64,000 bases of DNA from JBEKYD01 sp052148435 (lineage in GTDB: Bacteria; Acidobacteriota; Terriglobia; Bryobacterales; Bryobacteraceae): NCBI GenBank assembly GCA_052148435.1, contig JBKQIF010000097.1, forward strand, positions 37,071 to 101,070, written 5' to 3'. A program made the translations under genes and the position numbers. The notes beneath the pieces are model-generated. The model searched no databases. It saw only the letters and a program-made list of their open reading frames with translations, and was not told where the DNA came from. Position 1 is the stretch's first letter. Every line of letters begins with the position of its first letter. This document shows, piece by piece, positions 32,912-41,481 of the stretch.

Positions 32912-33550
32912 GTGGTTATGCGCGTCATCACCATCGCCCGGGAATTCGGAAGCGGTGGCGCAACCATTGGGCGAATGCTGGCGGACCGGCTCGGGTGGCG
33001 GCTGCTGGATCGCGAGTTAGTGGATGAAGTGGCACGGGCGGCGCACGTCGAGCCGCGCGTGGTCGAGCAGTTCGACGAAAGATGCGACCCTTGGCTGGCG
33101 GCTCTGCTACGAGCCATCTGGCAAGGCAGCGGGGAGTGGCCGAGCGGTCTTTCCGATGCCGATCTGTTGGACGCCAGGACCATGGCTAAGCTGACACGCC
33201 CGATCGTCGAGGGCGCCGCGGAAGGCGGAAACTGCGTCATCGTGGGCCGCGGGGCGCAATGCATTCTGGAGGCGCGCCGGGATACCTTCCACGCGTTTCT
33301 GTACGCGCCGCTGGAGTTGCGCAAGCGCCGCGTGGCGGAACGCGTGGGCGGGGTCGCCAGCCTGGTCGCTCATATCGGCGAAAAAGACGCCGAACGAGCG
33401 GCATACATTCACAAATACTTCGGCCGGCAGTGGCGCGACCCGCGTCTATACGACCTGATGCTCAATACCCGCTGCGGCGACGAGGCCGCCGTGGAGACCA
33501 TCCTGGCGGCGGCGCGAATCGCAGCCCCGGTGCACGCGACGGCAGCTTGA
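32912..33550 (+). CDS. Cytidylate-kinase-like family protein
   Basis: A 212-residue P-loop protein opening MRVITIAREFGSGGATIGRM, where EFGSGG replaces a standard Walker A, as in the cytidylate-kinase-like family. LLDRELVDEVARAAHVEP and CVIVGRGAQCILEARRDTFH follow the family pattern. Function is unknown for most members. The start is GTG 32912, eight bases after AGGAGG; ATG 32918 is an alternative. It precedes galT by about 80 bases on the same strand. Confidence 0.8.
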   Translation: MVMRVITIAREFGSGGATIGRMLADRLGWRLLDRELVDEVARAAHVEPRVVEQFDERCDPWLAALLRAIWQGSGEWPSGLSDADLLDARTMAKLTRPIVEGAAEGGNCVIVGRGAQCILEARRDTFHAFLYAPLELRKRRVAERVGGVASLVAHIGEKDAERAAYIHKYFGRQWRDPRLYDLMLNTRCGDEAAVETILAAARIAAPVHATAA

Positions 33551-33627
33551 GGCGGAAGCGAGACCTCCCGCGATTACCGCTATAATCTTAGGTCTTATGT
33601 GCGACCTACCGGGAGGAGCTTTCCGTT

Positions 33628-34629
33628 TTGCCCCAGCTTCGTAAGGACCCGATCACCGGACGTTGGGTGATCATCGCCAGCCAACGCGCCAGACGGCCCA
33701 CCGATTTCATTCGCCAGCCGATCCCTGCGCCAGCCGCCACGCCGTGCCCATTCGATGCAGGCAATGAGGCGAAGACGCCGCCCGAGGTGCTGGCTTACCG
33801 CGACAGCGGAGGGCGCGATGAACCGGGTTGGCGGGTGCGCGTCGTGCCCAACAAGTTTCCGGCGCTGCGAATCGAGGGCGACCTCGACCGGCAGGGCGAG
33901 GGAATGTACGACAAGATGAACGGCATCGGGGCGCACGAAATCATCATCGAGACACCCGACCACGCCACCAGCTTGAGCGAAATGCCGGAGCGGCAGATCC
34001 AGGAAGTGCTGCGCGCGGTTCAGGACCGGGTGAACGATCTGAAGCGCGATTTTCGCTTCCGCTACATCATTATGTTCAAGAATCACGGCGAGGCCGCCGG
34101 TGCGTCGTTGGAACATCCGCATTCGCAGTTGATCGCGTTGCCGGTCGTCCCCGAAGATGTCAAGGAAGAGATTGACGGCGCGTTACATTTCTACCAGCAA
34201 AAAGATCGCTGCATCTATTGCGACATCGCCAAGCAGGAGAGCGCGGCAGGCGTGCGCCTGGTTTCGGAAACCGATCGCTTCGTGGTAATCGAACCTTACG
34301 CGCCGCGCTTCCCGTTCGAGACCTGGATTCTGCCCAAACGCCACGCTTCTCATTTCGAATCGTCCGACGCGCCCACGCTGGAAAACCTGGCCTGGGCACT
34401 GCGCTCGACGCTGCGCAAGATCAACAAGGCGCTGGAGCGCCCGGCTTATAATCTCATCGTGCACAGCGCGCCCGTACAGGAGGGCCCGCTGGCGCATTAC
34501 CACTGGCACATCGAGATCGCGCCGCGGCTCACCAAGATTGCGGGTTTCGAATGGGGTACGGGTTTCTACATCAATCCGACGCCGCCCGAGGAATCGGCGC
34601 GGTTTCTGCGCGAGGCCAGCCTGGGATGA
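33628..34629 (+). CDS. galT: Galactose-1-phosphate uridylyltransferase
   Basis: A 333-residue HIT-superfamily enzyme of the Leloir pathway. LRKDPITGRWVIIASQRARR opens the protein, FKNHGEAAGASLEHPHSQL contains the catalytic His-Pro-His, and CIYCDIAKQE plus the C-terminal HYHWHIEIAPR complete the family pattern. The start is TTG 33628, supported by GGGAGGAG nine bases upstream; a -10-like TATAAT is at 33581-33586. No galE or galK is adjacent. Its stop overlaps the next gene (ATGA). Related nucleotide transferases cannot be excluded. Confidence 0.87.
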   Translation: MPQLRKDPITGRWVIIASQRARRPTDFIRQPIPAPAATPCPFDAGNEAKTPPEVLAYRDSGGRDEPGWRVRVVPNKFPALRIEGDLDRQGEGMYDKMNGIGAHEIIIETPDHATSLSEMPERQIQEVLRAVQDRVNDLKRDFRFRYIIMFKNHGEAAGASLEHPHSQLIALPVVPEDVKEEIDGALHFYQQKDRCIYCDIAKQESAAGVRLVSETDRFVVIEPYAPRFPFETWILPKRHASHFESSDAPTLENLAWALRSTLRKINKALERPAYNLIVHSAPVQEGPLAHYHWHIEIAPRLTKIAGFEWGTGFYINPTPPEESARFLREASLG

Positions 34630-35765
34630 TCTCGCGGCGCGCCTGGCTGACGGGATCGTTGGCCGCGGCGGCGGGTTGCGGGCGCCGCAAGGCCACCGGG
34701 TATCGGGGTTATTGCATAGTCGCCAACCGGGAGGGCAAGACTCTGGGCGTAGTGGACCTGAACAATTTCCATCTGCGCAAAGAGATTTCGCTCGATGCCG
34801 CACCCGCGGCGGTCTTGGCCGATCCGGCGCGGCCGCGCGCTTTCGCCCTCGCTCCGGAGGCTGGCACAGTGTACGAAGTCGATGCGCTCACACTGAGCGT
34901 GACGCGCCGGATCAAGGTGGGCAATAGCGCGGTGGGTATGCACCTGGCGGCCAAACCCGGCGCCATTTGGGTGCTGGCGCGCGATCCGGCGGCGCTGGTC
35001 GAGATTCCGCTGGAGAATGCCCGCCCGGGCCGGCGCATCCCGGTCCCCGCCGTCGATATCTTCGCGATCGATAAACTGGGACACGCCGCGGCGGCCAACT
35101 GGCGGGAACACTCGATCGCGCTGGTATCGCTCGATCAAGGCAAAGTAGTGCGCACGGTCGAGACCGCGGCCGAGCCTTCCCTGCTCCACTATCGCTGGGA
35201 CGGCGAAACCCTGTTGACCGGCAACTGGCCGGAGCGCAGCATCACGGTTCTCGATGTCGCTACCGGAAGAACCGTGGTTCGCCTGCCGCTGGCGCTGGCC
35301 CCGCGTAATTTCTGCAGCAACGCCGACGACTGGCTGTTCATCAGCGGCGACGGCATGGACGCCGTAGTGGTGGTGTTTCCTTCGCACAACGAGATCTGGC
35401 AGACTTCGCTGGCAGGGAAGGCTCCCGGCGCCATGGCCGTGGCCGAAGGCAAACCGGGTTATCTGCTGGCGGCCAATCCGGAATCGGGCACGGTGACGGC
35501 GCTCGATATGCTGACGGAAAATCTCGCGGCCGTGGTGGAAGTCGGCCGCGCGCCGGGCTTCATCCTGGTGACGCCGGATCAACAATACGCCCTGGTGCTC
35601 AACCGGCAATCCGGCGACATGGCGGTGATCCGGCTGTTTTCCCTGAATGTGGCGGGGAACCAGCGGGTGTTGAAGTATCGCTCGGCTTCGCTGTTCGATA
35701 TGGTTGCCGTGGGCCGGGACCCGGTGAGCGCCGCGGTAGTGAACTGGGAAACTGCGCCGAGCTAG
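34626..35765 (+). CDS. Beta-propeller lipoprotein, Tat-type signal
   Basis: A 379-residue protein starting MISRRAWLTGSLAAAAGCGR: a twin-arginine signal ending in a lipobox cysteine. The rest is a series of YVTN/WD-like blades, for example VVDLNNFHLRKEISLDAAP, TLLTGNWPERSITVLDVATG and ALVLNRQSGDMAVIRLF. It is expected at the membrane surface; no catalytic function is suggested. ATG 34626 overlaps the galT stop by four bases, so it is coupled to galT, though a metabolic link is not obvious. Confidence 0.8.
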   Translation: MISRRAWLTGSLAAAAGCGRRKATGYRGYCIVANREGKTLGVVDLNNFHLRKEISLDAAPAAVLADPARPRAFALAPEAGTVYEVDALTLSVTRRIKVGNSAVGMHLAAKPGAIWVLARDPAALVEIPLENARPGRRIPVPAVDIFAIDKLGHAAAANWREHSIALVSLDQGKVVRTVETAAEPSLLHYRWDGETLLTGNWPERSITVLDVATGRTVVRLPLALAPRNFCSNADDWLFISGDGMDAVVVVFPSHNEIWQTSLAGKAPGAMAVAEGKPGYLLAANPESGTVTALDMLTENLAAVVEVGRAPGFILVTPDQQYALVLNRQSGDMAVIRLFSLNVAGNQRVLKYRSASLFDMVAVGRDPVSAAVVNWETAPS

Positions 35766-35784
35766 GCCTGCAAGAAGCTTCAGA

Positions 35785-35840
35785 CACAGGCTAAAGCCTG
35801 TGCCACCTGTCCGCACGGGTGGCAGAGGCTTTAGCCTGTG
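35785..35840. repeat. Palindromic repeat pair CACAGGCTAAAGCCTGTG, copies B
   Basis: One palindromic unit at 35785-35802 ends GCCAC; a second, inverted unit ends at 35840 (GAGGCTTTAGCCTGTG). Together they form a larger hairpin (GCCACCTGT...ACGGGTGGC) between two convergent genes, so it may also serve as a terminator. Confidence 0.85.
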
Positions 35841-35844
35841 ATTC

Positions 35845-36243
35845 TTACAACCCCAGCCAGGCCCGCAGCAGGACGGCCGGGTCGCCCGCAAGATCGACCG
35901 CTTCGGAACGGACTTCCCTGCCCTCTTCGATGCTGACGGCTACCACGCCGCCCGCCGTAGGGCGGAGTTCCAGACGCCGCTCGCGGGCCTCCAGGCGCAG
36001 CGTAGCTCCCAGCCAGGCCACGTGAATCTTGGTGCGAACGGCGTGTCCCACGCGTGTGGTCTGCCGCAACAATTCCTCGGTGAAGGGGCTTTTCCTGAGC
36101 TCTTCGGCGTAAGGAGCGGCCGCCTGGGCCCGGGCCCGCTCGGTGGCGCGTTGGCGCGCCTCGCGCTCGGCGGAATCCTGCCCCTCTTCGCGCGATTCCA
36201 TGGTTTTGAGGTTGTTCTCCAGATTGTCGAGAAAGCTCATCAC
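35845..36243 (-). CDS. Conserved hypothetical protein, coiled-coil N-terminus
   Basis: A 132-residue protein not assigned to a named family. The first 50 residues are highly charged and helical (SFLDNLENNLKTMESREEGQ, then EREARQRATERARAQA); the rest looks like a small alpha-beta domain (KIHVAWLGATLRLEARERRL, GGVVAVSIEEGREV). No signal or membrane segment. It is divergent from cydA, 59 bases away. The start could be either of two adjacent ATG codons (36243 or 36240). Confidence 0.65.
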   Translation of the reverse strand: MMSFLDNLENNLKTMESREEGQDSAEREARQRATERARAQAAAPYAEELRKSPFTEELLRQTTRVGHAVRTKIHVAWLGATLRLEARERRLELRPTAGGVVAVSIEEGREVRSEAVDLAGDPAVLLRAWLGL

Positions 36244-36272
36244 TCCAGTTTGCCAGACGCGGCGCGCTAGGA

Positions 36273-36281
36273 TGGTAGCGT
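36273..36281 (+). promoter_or_regulatory. Possible extended -10 of cydAB
   Basis: TGGTAGCGT at 36273-36281 resembles the extended -10 sequences seen before several other genes here and lies 21 bases before the cydA ATG. A TTGCCA at 36250-36255 is too far for an ordinary -35 (20 bases). Confidence 0.35.
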
Positions 36282-36302
36282 ATCTCCGGCTTTTTCGGCA
36301 TT

Positions 36303-37622
36303 ATGGACGCACTTACCATTCATCGTCTGCACTTCGCATTCACCGTCACGTTTCATTACCTTTTTCCGCAATTGACCATGGGGCTGGCTCTGTTGATCGT
36401 GATTCTGAAGACGGTGGCAATCCGCACCGGCGACGATCACTATCATCGGGCGGCCCGCTTCTGGGCCAAGATTTTCGCCGTCAACTTCGCTTTGGGGGTG
36501 GTGACCGGAATTCCCATGGAGTTTCAGTTCGGCACCAACTGGTCGCGATTTTCCAGAGCCGCCGGCGGCGTGATCGGACAGACGCTGGCGATGGAAGGGG
36601 TCTTCTCGTTCTTCCTCGAATCCAGCTTCCTGGGCGCGTTCCTCTTCGGCGAAAAACGGCTGGGGCCCAAAGCGCACTGGTTCGCCGCGTTTCTGGTATT
36701 TTGCGGATCGTGGCTCTCCGGTTTCTTCATCATCGCCACCGACGCCTGGATGCAACACCCGACGGGTTATCGCATCGATGGCGCCGGCATGATGCAGCTC
36801 GCGAGCTTCTGGGCGCTGGTCGGCAATCCGTGGGTATTCTGGCAATACCTGCATAACATGACGGCCTCGGTGGTAACGGCCAGCTTCGCGATGGCCGCGG
36901 TGGGTGCTTTCTACCTGCTGACTCGCCAGCACGAAGCGTATGGCCGCACGTTCGTGCGCTGGGGCGTAATCGCCGGCACGGTTTCGACCCTGCTGCTGCC
37001 GTTTCCCACCGGAGATGGCCAGGCGCGCAGCGTGCTGGAGAGCCAACCGGTGACGCTGGCGGCAATGGAGGGACAGTTCCACACCGAGGCGGGCGCGCCG
37101 CTGGCGATTCTGGGACAACCGGATATGGAACGGGAGCGGCTGGACAATCCGCTGACCGTACCGGACGCCCTGAGTTTTCTCACCTACCGGCGCTGGGGGG
37201 CCGAGGTTAAGGGGCTGGACGCGTTTCCGCGCGACACCTGGCCGGACAATATTCCGCTGCTCTATTACAGCTATCACATCATGGTGGGATTGGGCACGCT
37301 GCTGGGCGCCGTGATGATCGTCGCCGCGATAGGCGCGTGGCGCGGGTTCCTGTACCGCTCGCGTCCGTTACTGTGGGTGCTGATGCTGGCGATGCCGTTT
37401 CCTTATATCGCCACCACGGCCGGCTGGATGACCGCCGAACTGGGGCGCCAGCCCTGGCTGATCTACGGCCTGATGCGCACCCAGGACGGCTTTTCGCAGC
37501 GCGTTTCCGCCGGCAATGCGCTTTTCACTCTGCTGGGTTTCATGGGCACGTACGCCATTCTGGCGATGCTGTTCCTGTTTCTGGTGGGGCGCGAGATCGA
37601 ACACGGACCGGAGGCTGCCTGA
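36303..37622 (+). CDS. cydA: Cytochrome bd-type quinol oxidase subunit I
   Basis: A 439-residue integral membrane subunit. HRLHFAFTVTFHYLFPQLTM contains the N-terminal histidine haem ligand (HYLFP), and GTNWSRF followed by EGVFSFFLESSFLGAFLFGE is diagnostic; the conserved Glu pair is present. The C-terminal quinol loop is short, as in the cyanide-insensitive (CIO) type rather than the long-Q-loop E. coli type. The protein oxidises quinol and reduces oxygen. cydB follows three bases after its stop. Confidence 0.95.
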   Translation: MDALTIHRLHFAFTVTFHYLFPQLTMGLALLIVILKTVAIRTGDDHYHRAARFWAKIFAVNFALGVVTGIPMEFQFGTNWSRFSRAAGGVIGQTLAMEGVFSFFLESSFLGAFLFGEKRLGPKAHWFAAFLVFCGSWLSGFFIIATDAWMQHPTGYRIDGAGMMQLASFWALVGNPWVFWQYLHNMTASVVTASFAMAAVGAFYLLTRQHEAYGRTFVRWGVIAGTVSTLLLPFPTGDGQARSVLESQPVTLAAMEGQFHTEAGAPLAILGQPDMERERLDNPLTVPDALSFLTYRRWGAEVKGLDAFPRDTWPDNIPLLYYSYHIMVGLGTLLGAVMIVAAIGAWRGFLYRSRPLLWVLMLAMPFPYIATTAGWMTAELGRQPWLIYGLMRTQDGFSQRVSAGNALFTLLGFMGTYAILAMLFLFLVGREIEHGPEAA

Positions 37623-37625
37623 GCC

Positions 37626-38660
37626 ATGCCTGCATCTATCCTTCCTACTCTGTGGTTCTGCCTGGTAGCGGCCATGATCGCCGTCTACGTAGTGCTGGAC
37701 GGCTTCGATTTGGGCGCCGGCATTCTGCACCTCGTGGTGGCGCGCACCGACGCCGAACGCCGCACCGTATTGGCTTCCATCGGCCCGGTGTGGGACGCCA
37801 ACGAGGTATGGCTGCTGGCCGGCGGCGGCACGCTCTACTTCGCCTTTCCCGCGCTCTACGCTTCCAGCTTCAGCGGCTTTTATCTGCCGTTGATGATGGT
37901 GTTGTGGCTGCTGATTCTGCGCGGCATTTCCATCGAGTTCCGCAGCCATCTGCATAGCGCGGTCTGGGAGCCGTTTTGGGACGCCGGCTTTTCGCTGTCC
38001 AGCGCTTTGCTGGCGGTGTTTTTCGGCGCGGCGCTGGGCAACGTGGTGCGCGGAGTGCCACTCGACAAGAGCGGCGATTTCTTCCTGCCGCTGTGGACCG
38101 ACTTCGGCACCGGTCAGGATGCCGGGATTCTGGATTGGTACACCGTGCTGGTGGGCGTAGCCGCGCTGGTGGTGCTGGCCCAGCACGGCGCGCTGTGGGT
38201 GGCGCTGAAGACGGCGGGCGAGGTAGAGCGCCGCGCCACGGTCTGGGCCAACCGCCTGTGGTGGCCGGTAGCGGCGGCAACCGTCGCCATCACCATCGCC
38301 AGCTTCGAAGTCCAGCCACTGTTGAAAATCAGCTTTGCCGAACGGCCCTGGACGCTTGTCTTTCCCGCGCTTGGGGTGGCGGGCCTGGCGGCATCGCGTT
38401 GGGCCAGCGCCGGCTTGCGGCGCTTCCTCGGTTCCACCGCCTTCATCGCCGGTCTCTTGACCAGCGCGGCGGCGGGCATTTATCCCTGCGTGCTGCCGGC
38501 GAATTCCGACCCCAGGCTGTCACTGACGGTTGTGAACGCCGCCGCAGGCAGCTATGGACTGGGCGTGGGACTGGCCTGGTTCATCCCGGGAACGCTGCTG
38601 GCCACAGCCTATTTTGTATATACCTATCGAAGCTTCGCGGGGAAGGTGAACGGTTCGTAG
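37626..38660 (+). CDS. cydB: Cytochrome bd-type quinol oxidase subunit II
   Basis: A 344-residue membrane protein with VVLDGFDLGAGILHLVVART near the N-terminus and GPVWDANEVWLLAGGGTLYF near residue 55, both diagnostic of CydB. It forms the heterodimer with CydA. No cydX-like small gene or cydDC transporter was found after it. The spacer downstream contains a short hairpin (38737-38756) but no T-run. Confidence 0.95.
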   Translation: MPASILPTLWFCLVAAMIAVYVVLDGFDLGAGILHLVVARTDAERRTVLASIGPVWDANEVWLLAGGGTLYFAFPALYASSFSGFYLPLMMVLWLLILRGISIEFRSHLHSAVWEPFWDAGFSLSSALLAVFFGAALGNVVRGVPLDKSGDFFLPLWTDFGTGQDAGILDWYTVLVGVAALVVLAQHGALWVALKTAGEVERRATVWANRLWWPVAAATVAITIASFEVQPLLKISFAERPWTLVFPALGVAGLAASRWASAGLRRFLGSTAFIAGLLTSAAAGIYPCVLPANSDPRLSLTVVNAAAGSYGLGVGLAWFIPGTLLATAYFVYTYRSFAGKVNGS

Positions 38661-38976
38661 CGCCGGCGATCTTGTCGCCGCTGTTTTTCCGTCTCTCCGG
38701 CCTGTTTCCCCCCGTGCGCGCCGCCGCCGAAATTGGGCCTGGCCGGGACAGGCCAGACGCAGACTGTCCCCAGTGCCCTCCAAATCGGTTTGGTATCGGA
38801 TACTCGGCAGTTCACCACCTGCGGCGATAGCGGCGGTGACGCGAAATCGGGCGGTGAACTACGCGGGCGGCGACGCGGCGGACGGTGGCAACCACGACCA
38901 CGCCAACCATCCGACAGGCCCGCCCGATCCTCGGGGCGTTGTGGGGAGTATACTAAACAGGACACGGGAGTCCACA
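38661..38976. other. Intergenic stretch downstream of cydB
   Basis: No gene was recognised. A hairpin GCCTGGCC-N6-GGCCAG is at 38737-38756, followed by GACTGTCCCCAG. A -10-like TATACT lies at 38950-38955, about 20 bases before the next ATG. Confidence 0.5.
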
Positions 38977-39504
38977 ATGCCTCTCTCACGAATATTGAGC
39001 CCTGCGGCTCTAGTTCTGCCGCTAGCCCTGCTTACGGTCGGTCGAGCGCCAGCCGAGGACAGCGAATTGTCACGTAACACCATGCGAGGCGTCCAGGGCG
39101 TACAGGTTGTTGTCGAAGACCTGAAGGATGGAGCGAGGCAGGACGGTCTAAACGAAAAAGACATCCAAACTGATGCTGAACTGAAACTCCGCCTGGCCGG
39201 GATCAAGGTCCTGACTCAGTCGCAACAAAGGGTCACGACGCCTGGGTTTCCATTCCTTTATATCCACGTAAATACCATGCTCAATCGCGGTGGTACTTTA
39301 TACGCTGTGAACTGCGAGGTCAGCCTAATCCAAGAGGTTTTGCTCGCGCGCGACCCATCTATTTCTTACTCAGCGGCGACGTGGTCCACGACGGCCGTAG
39401 GGACCATCGGCAAGGATAGGCTCCCTCAAGAAAGAGACAGTATCAAGGACCTCGTGGATCAATTCCTCAACGCCTACCTTGCAGTGAACCCAAAAAGTGA
39501 ATGA
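38977..39504 (+). CDS. Secreted hypothetical protein
   Basis: A 175-residue protein with a signal peptide (LSPAALVLPLALLTVGRAPA). The mature part contains VQVVVEDLKDGARQDGLNEK, KVLTQSQQRVTTPGFPFLYI and a C-terminal KDLVDQFLNAYLAVNP, which resembles small exported proteins of unknown function with alternating alpha/beta segments. No catalytic motif is visible. ATG 38977 follows ACGGGAG. Base composition is slightly less GC-rich than the neighbours. Confidence 0.7.
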   Translation: MPLSRILSPAALVLPLALLTVGRAPAEDSELSRNTMRGVQGVQVVVEDLKDGARQDGLNEKDIQTDAELKLRLAGIKVLTQSQQRVTTPGFPFLYIHVNTMLNRGGTLYAVNCEVSLIQEVLLARDPSISYSAATWSTTAVGTIGKDRLPQERDSIKDLVDQFLNAYLAVNPKSE

Positions 39505-39815
39505 CCCATGGACGACTTGACGCGCCGCAAGCGGCACTGCCTCCGCCTGCCGCGCGCCCGTGGGCACTTGGCCGGGCAGGACCGCCAGCCGCGCGCGAAA
39601 ATCGCTTCCGGCAAAATTACCGGAAGCGTATCCAAGCGCCTGCCCTTGCCCAGCATCGCCCGCGACCACGCCCGCGCCTGCGTCCACCACCGCGTCGAGC
39701 AGCCCACCCGACTGTCAGGTCGGCAAATGACGGCGCGGAATTGGCAACCGCGCGCACGGGTAGTCCGACATTTGTGTGTGGCTGGTGGCGGGAGCGCCGT
39801 GGTACGATTTTCGAT
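39505..39815. other. Gene-poor, GC-rich stretch
   Basis: Open frames exist on both strands (for example plus 39508-39822 and minus 39474-39707), but none shows a recognisable domain or ribosome site. A possible decayed gene cannot be excluded. The last part carries TGGTACGAT at 39800-39808, the -10-like element of the next gene. Confidence 0.4.
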
Positions 39816-40079
39816 GTGCTAAAGAGAACGGCTCGTCAACTTGCAGAGTTGGCCGAACTCGTGAGATCCGAGAAACTGCAAGACTTTATCAGCATTGAGC
39901 ACCAAAAGTCTGGCAAGACCCACCTGCTTACCAAAATCCGGTTCGGGACATCCGCTTCGGGTCGTACCACAAAACGAATAATGGAGTGTCTAGAGGACGG
40001 ACGCGAACGGGCCTTCGATAAGGACTACGATTTTGATGTAACCGCCCTGATCACGCGACGCCGTCGGGCCGACCTCTAG
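39816..40079 (+). CDS. Hypothetical protein, small basic
   Basis: An 87-residue frame from GTG 39816: LKRTARQLAELAELVRSEKL, then IEHQKSGKTHLLTKIRFGTS and DYDFDVTALITRRRRADL. It has a plausible alpha-then-beta layout but no family I recognise. The -10-like TGGTACGAT (39800-39808) ends eight bases before the start codon, consistent with a leaderless message. A longer frame extends upstream, but its added part is low-complexity Arg/Pro and unlikely. Confidence 0.45.
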   Translation: MLKRTARQLAELAELVRSEKLQDFISIEHQKSGKTHLLTKIRFGTSASGRTTKRIMECLEDGRERAFDKDYDFDVTALITRRRRADL

Positions 40080-40452
40080 TCACAACACTTTTATCGAGCG
40101 GTCCGGGAGCGGTCCAGTGCGGGCCGAAGGGGCCGAAGGCGGCCGAAGGGGTCAGCCTGACGTGAGCCCTTGGCGATTTGTAAGCCACCTGTTATCAGTA
40201 AGATGAAACCTTGCCTCCAATATCCGGCAGTGCCGTGCTATTTGTTTTGAGCGCGTTAGCACGGTCCGTGAACTTCGAAACTGGCGAACCTGTCGGAGCG
40301 CTCTGGCACTTTGGCGGTCTGAGGCAAGGGAATCCGGGACAGCTATGTCCCGCCCGGCCCCAATTACGGCCGTGATTGGCTGGCCCCGCCGCGGTCGGCG
40401 GCCTTCTCCAGTTTGAGTGGGCCAGTGAAACAAACTCCAGGGCGCAAGGATA
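40080..40452. other. Intergenic stretch with a dispersed repeat copy
   Basis: Nothing coding was recognised. It contains the reverse-oriented repeat at 40121-40173 and then ordinary sequence up to the promoter of the RelE-type gene. Confidence 0.5.
40121..40173 (-). repeat. Dispersed 24-base repeat copy 3 with CCCCTTCGGCC units
   Basis: Read on the minus strand, the core at 40150-40173 is CCAAGGGCTCACGTCAGG then CTGACC, followed by three CCTTCGGCC-type units. This repeats the architecture at 14160-14238 in inverse orientation. Confidence 0.8.
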
Positions 40453-40481
40453 TTGAACTGTGGCACCTAGTGCTATAGAAT
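40453..40481 (+). promoter_or_regulatory. Promoter of the RelE/Xre pair
   Basis: TTGAAC at 40453-40458 and TAGAAT at 40476-40481 are separated by 17 bases. The predicted start is near 40488, about ten bases before GTG 40498, leaving little room for a ribosome site. Confidence 0.6.
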
Positions 40482-40497
40482 GGATCTAGGCGCATTT

Positions 40498-40879
40498 GTG
40501 CGAATCTTCAAATCCAGGTGGTTTCAACGCTTTGCCCGGAAGGAAAGGATTGCGGATGCGGCCTTGCGTGAGGCTGTTGCCCGGGCCGAAAAGCGCCAGG
40601 TGGACGCCGACCTTGGCGGTGAGGTCATCAAACAGCGGATCGCCAGGCCAGGGAAGATCGAAAGGCTACCGGGCCATCATCCTCTTTCGGCGCGGGACCT
40701 CTCCTGGAGGAGCCAGGGCATTCTTCGTGTACGGGTTCGCCAAAAACCAGCGGGCGAATATCGATGGCGATGAGCAAGAACAGTTCAAGGAAGCCGCAAA
40801 ACACGTCCTGGCGTTGACGGAGAAGCAGCTCGCGGAGCTGTTGAAGAGAGGCGATTTTACGGAGGTGAAAAGCGAATGA
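40498..40879 (+). pseudogene. RelE-type toxin with a +1 frameshift
   Basis: GTG 40498 begins MRIFKSRWFQRFARKERIAD and runs to VIKQRIARPGK, the N-terminal half of a RelE-family toxin. The second half (SKGYRAIILFRRGT, then FFVYGFAKNQRANIDGDEQE) is in the next frame and ends at TGA 40877-40879. One extra base near 40653-40660 explains the shift. The uncorrected frame ends at 40773 without the conserved FFVYGFAKN core. The stop overlaps the antitoxin start by four bases, so order and spacing are normal for this module (toxin first). Confidence 0.75.
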
Positions 40880-41193
40880 GCAAAAAGTATCGAAGCGATG
40901 CGATGGCGGCCATCCACGAAACCATGGAGGCCTTGCACGATGTGGGGGCCATCGGCAAACAGACGATGCGGCGTTTCGATGACGCCTGCTTGACGCCGAT
41001 CCGGCCATTGAAGCCTGAAGAGATCAAGGCCATCCGGGAGAGGGAACACGTCAGCCAAAATGTTTTCGCCAACTACCTGAACGTCACCAGTAGCCTTGTA
41101 AGCAAGTGGGAGCGCGGCGAAAAGCGGCCTTCCGGGGCATCGCTCAAACTGCTGTCGCTGGTCGAGAAGAAGGGGCTTGCCACCGTTGCATAA
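40876..41193 (+). CDS. Xre-type HTH antitoxin
   Basis: A 105-residue protein with a C-terminal helix-turn-helix: EIKAIREREHVSQNVFANYL and NVTSSLVSKWERGEKRPSG, typical of Xre/HigA-like antitoxins that follow this RelE subfamily. The N-terminal third (AMAAIHETMEALHDVGAIGK) probably contacts the toxin. ATG 40876 overlaps the toxin stop. It appears intact although the toxin is frameshifted. Confidence 0.87.
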   Translation: MSKKYRSDAMAAIHETMEALHDVGAIGKQTMRRFDDACLTPIRPLKPEEIKAIREREHVSQNVFANYLNVTSSLVSKWERGEKRPSGASLKLLSLVEKKGLATVA

Positions 41194-41226
41194 GTGTCCA
41201 CGCAAGAATAACTTCACATCCACTCT

Positions 41227-41273
41227 CGTGGCGCACGCACTCTTGCGTGCCGCGTCGAGTCTCTACTCGACGC
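41227..41273. repeat. Second copy of the CGTGGCGCACGCAC repeat
   Basis: Bases 41227-41257 match the left arm of the repeat at 1476-1589 with one difference, followed by a GCGTCGAG...CTCGACGC hairpin. The right arm is missing. It sits just after the Xre antitoxin gene. Confidence 0.85.
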
Positions 41274-41437
41274 TCTTGCGCCCTGTGGAAACTGGGGGAC
41301 CGGACGTTACCGTGCTGACGGCGCTTCCTGAAATCCGAAGCTGAGTTGTCTGACGCCAGCCGATGATTTCGTCGGGCGGCCTCCCTTTTCCGGCTCCAGG
41401 CGACGCCATAGATCCGTTTCCCCGGTTTCAACCCCTG

Positions 41438-41467
41438 GCGACAATGCCTTTCAGTTCCTGGTATAAA
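41438..41467 (+). promoter_or_regulatory. Putative promoter before the regulatory-like envelope protein
   Basis: GCGACA at 41438-41443 and TATAAA at 41462-41467 are 18 bases apart, and the -10 is preceded by TGG as in other promoters of the window. The predicted start near 41474 falls after the ATG at 41467, which supports ATG 41482 as the real start codon. Confidence 0.5.
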
Positions 41468-41481
41468 TGGCACGAGGGCGG

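Noticed and set aside
39474..39822. Coding frames on both strands between the secreted protein and the 39816 gene
   Set aside because: No ribosome site or domain, strong Arg/Pro bias, and the two strands shadow each other.
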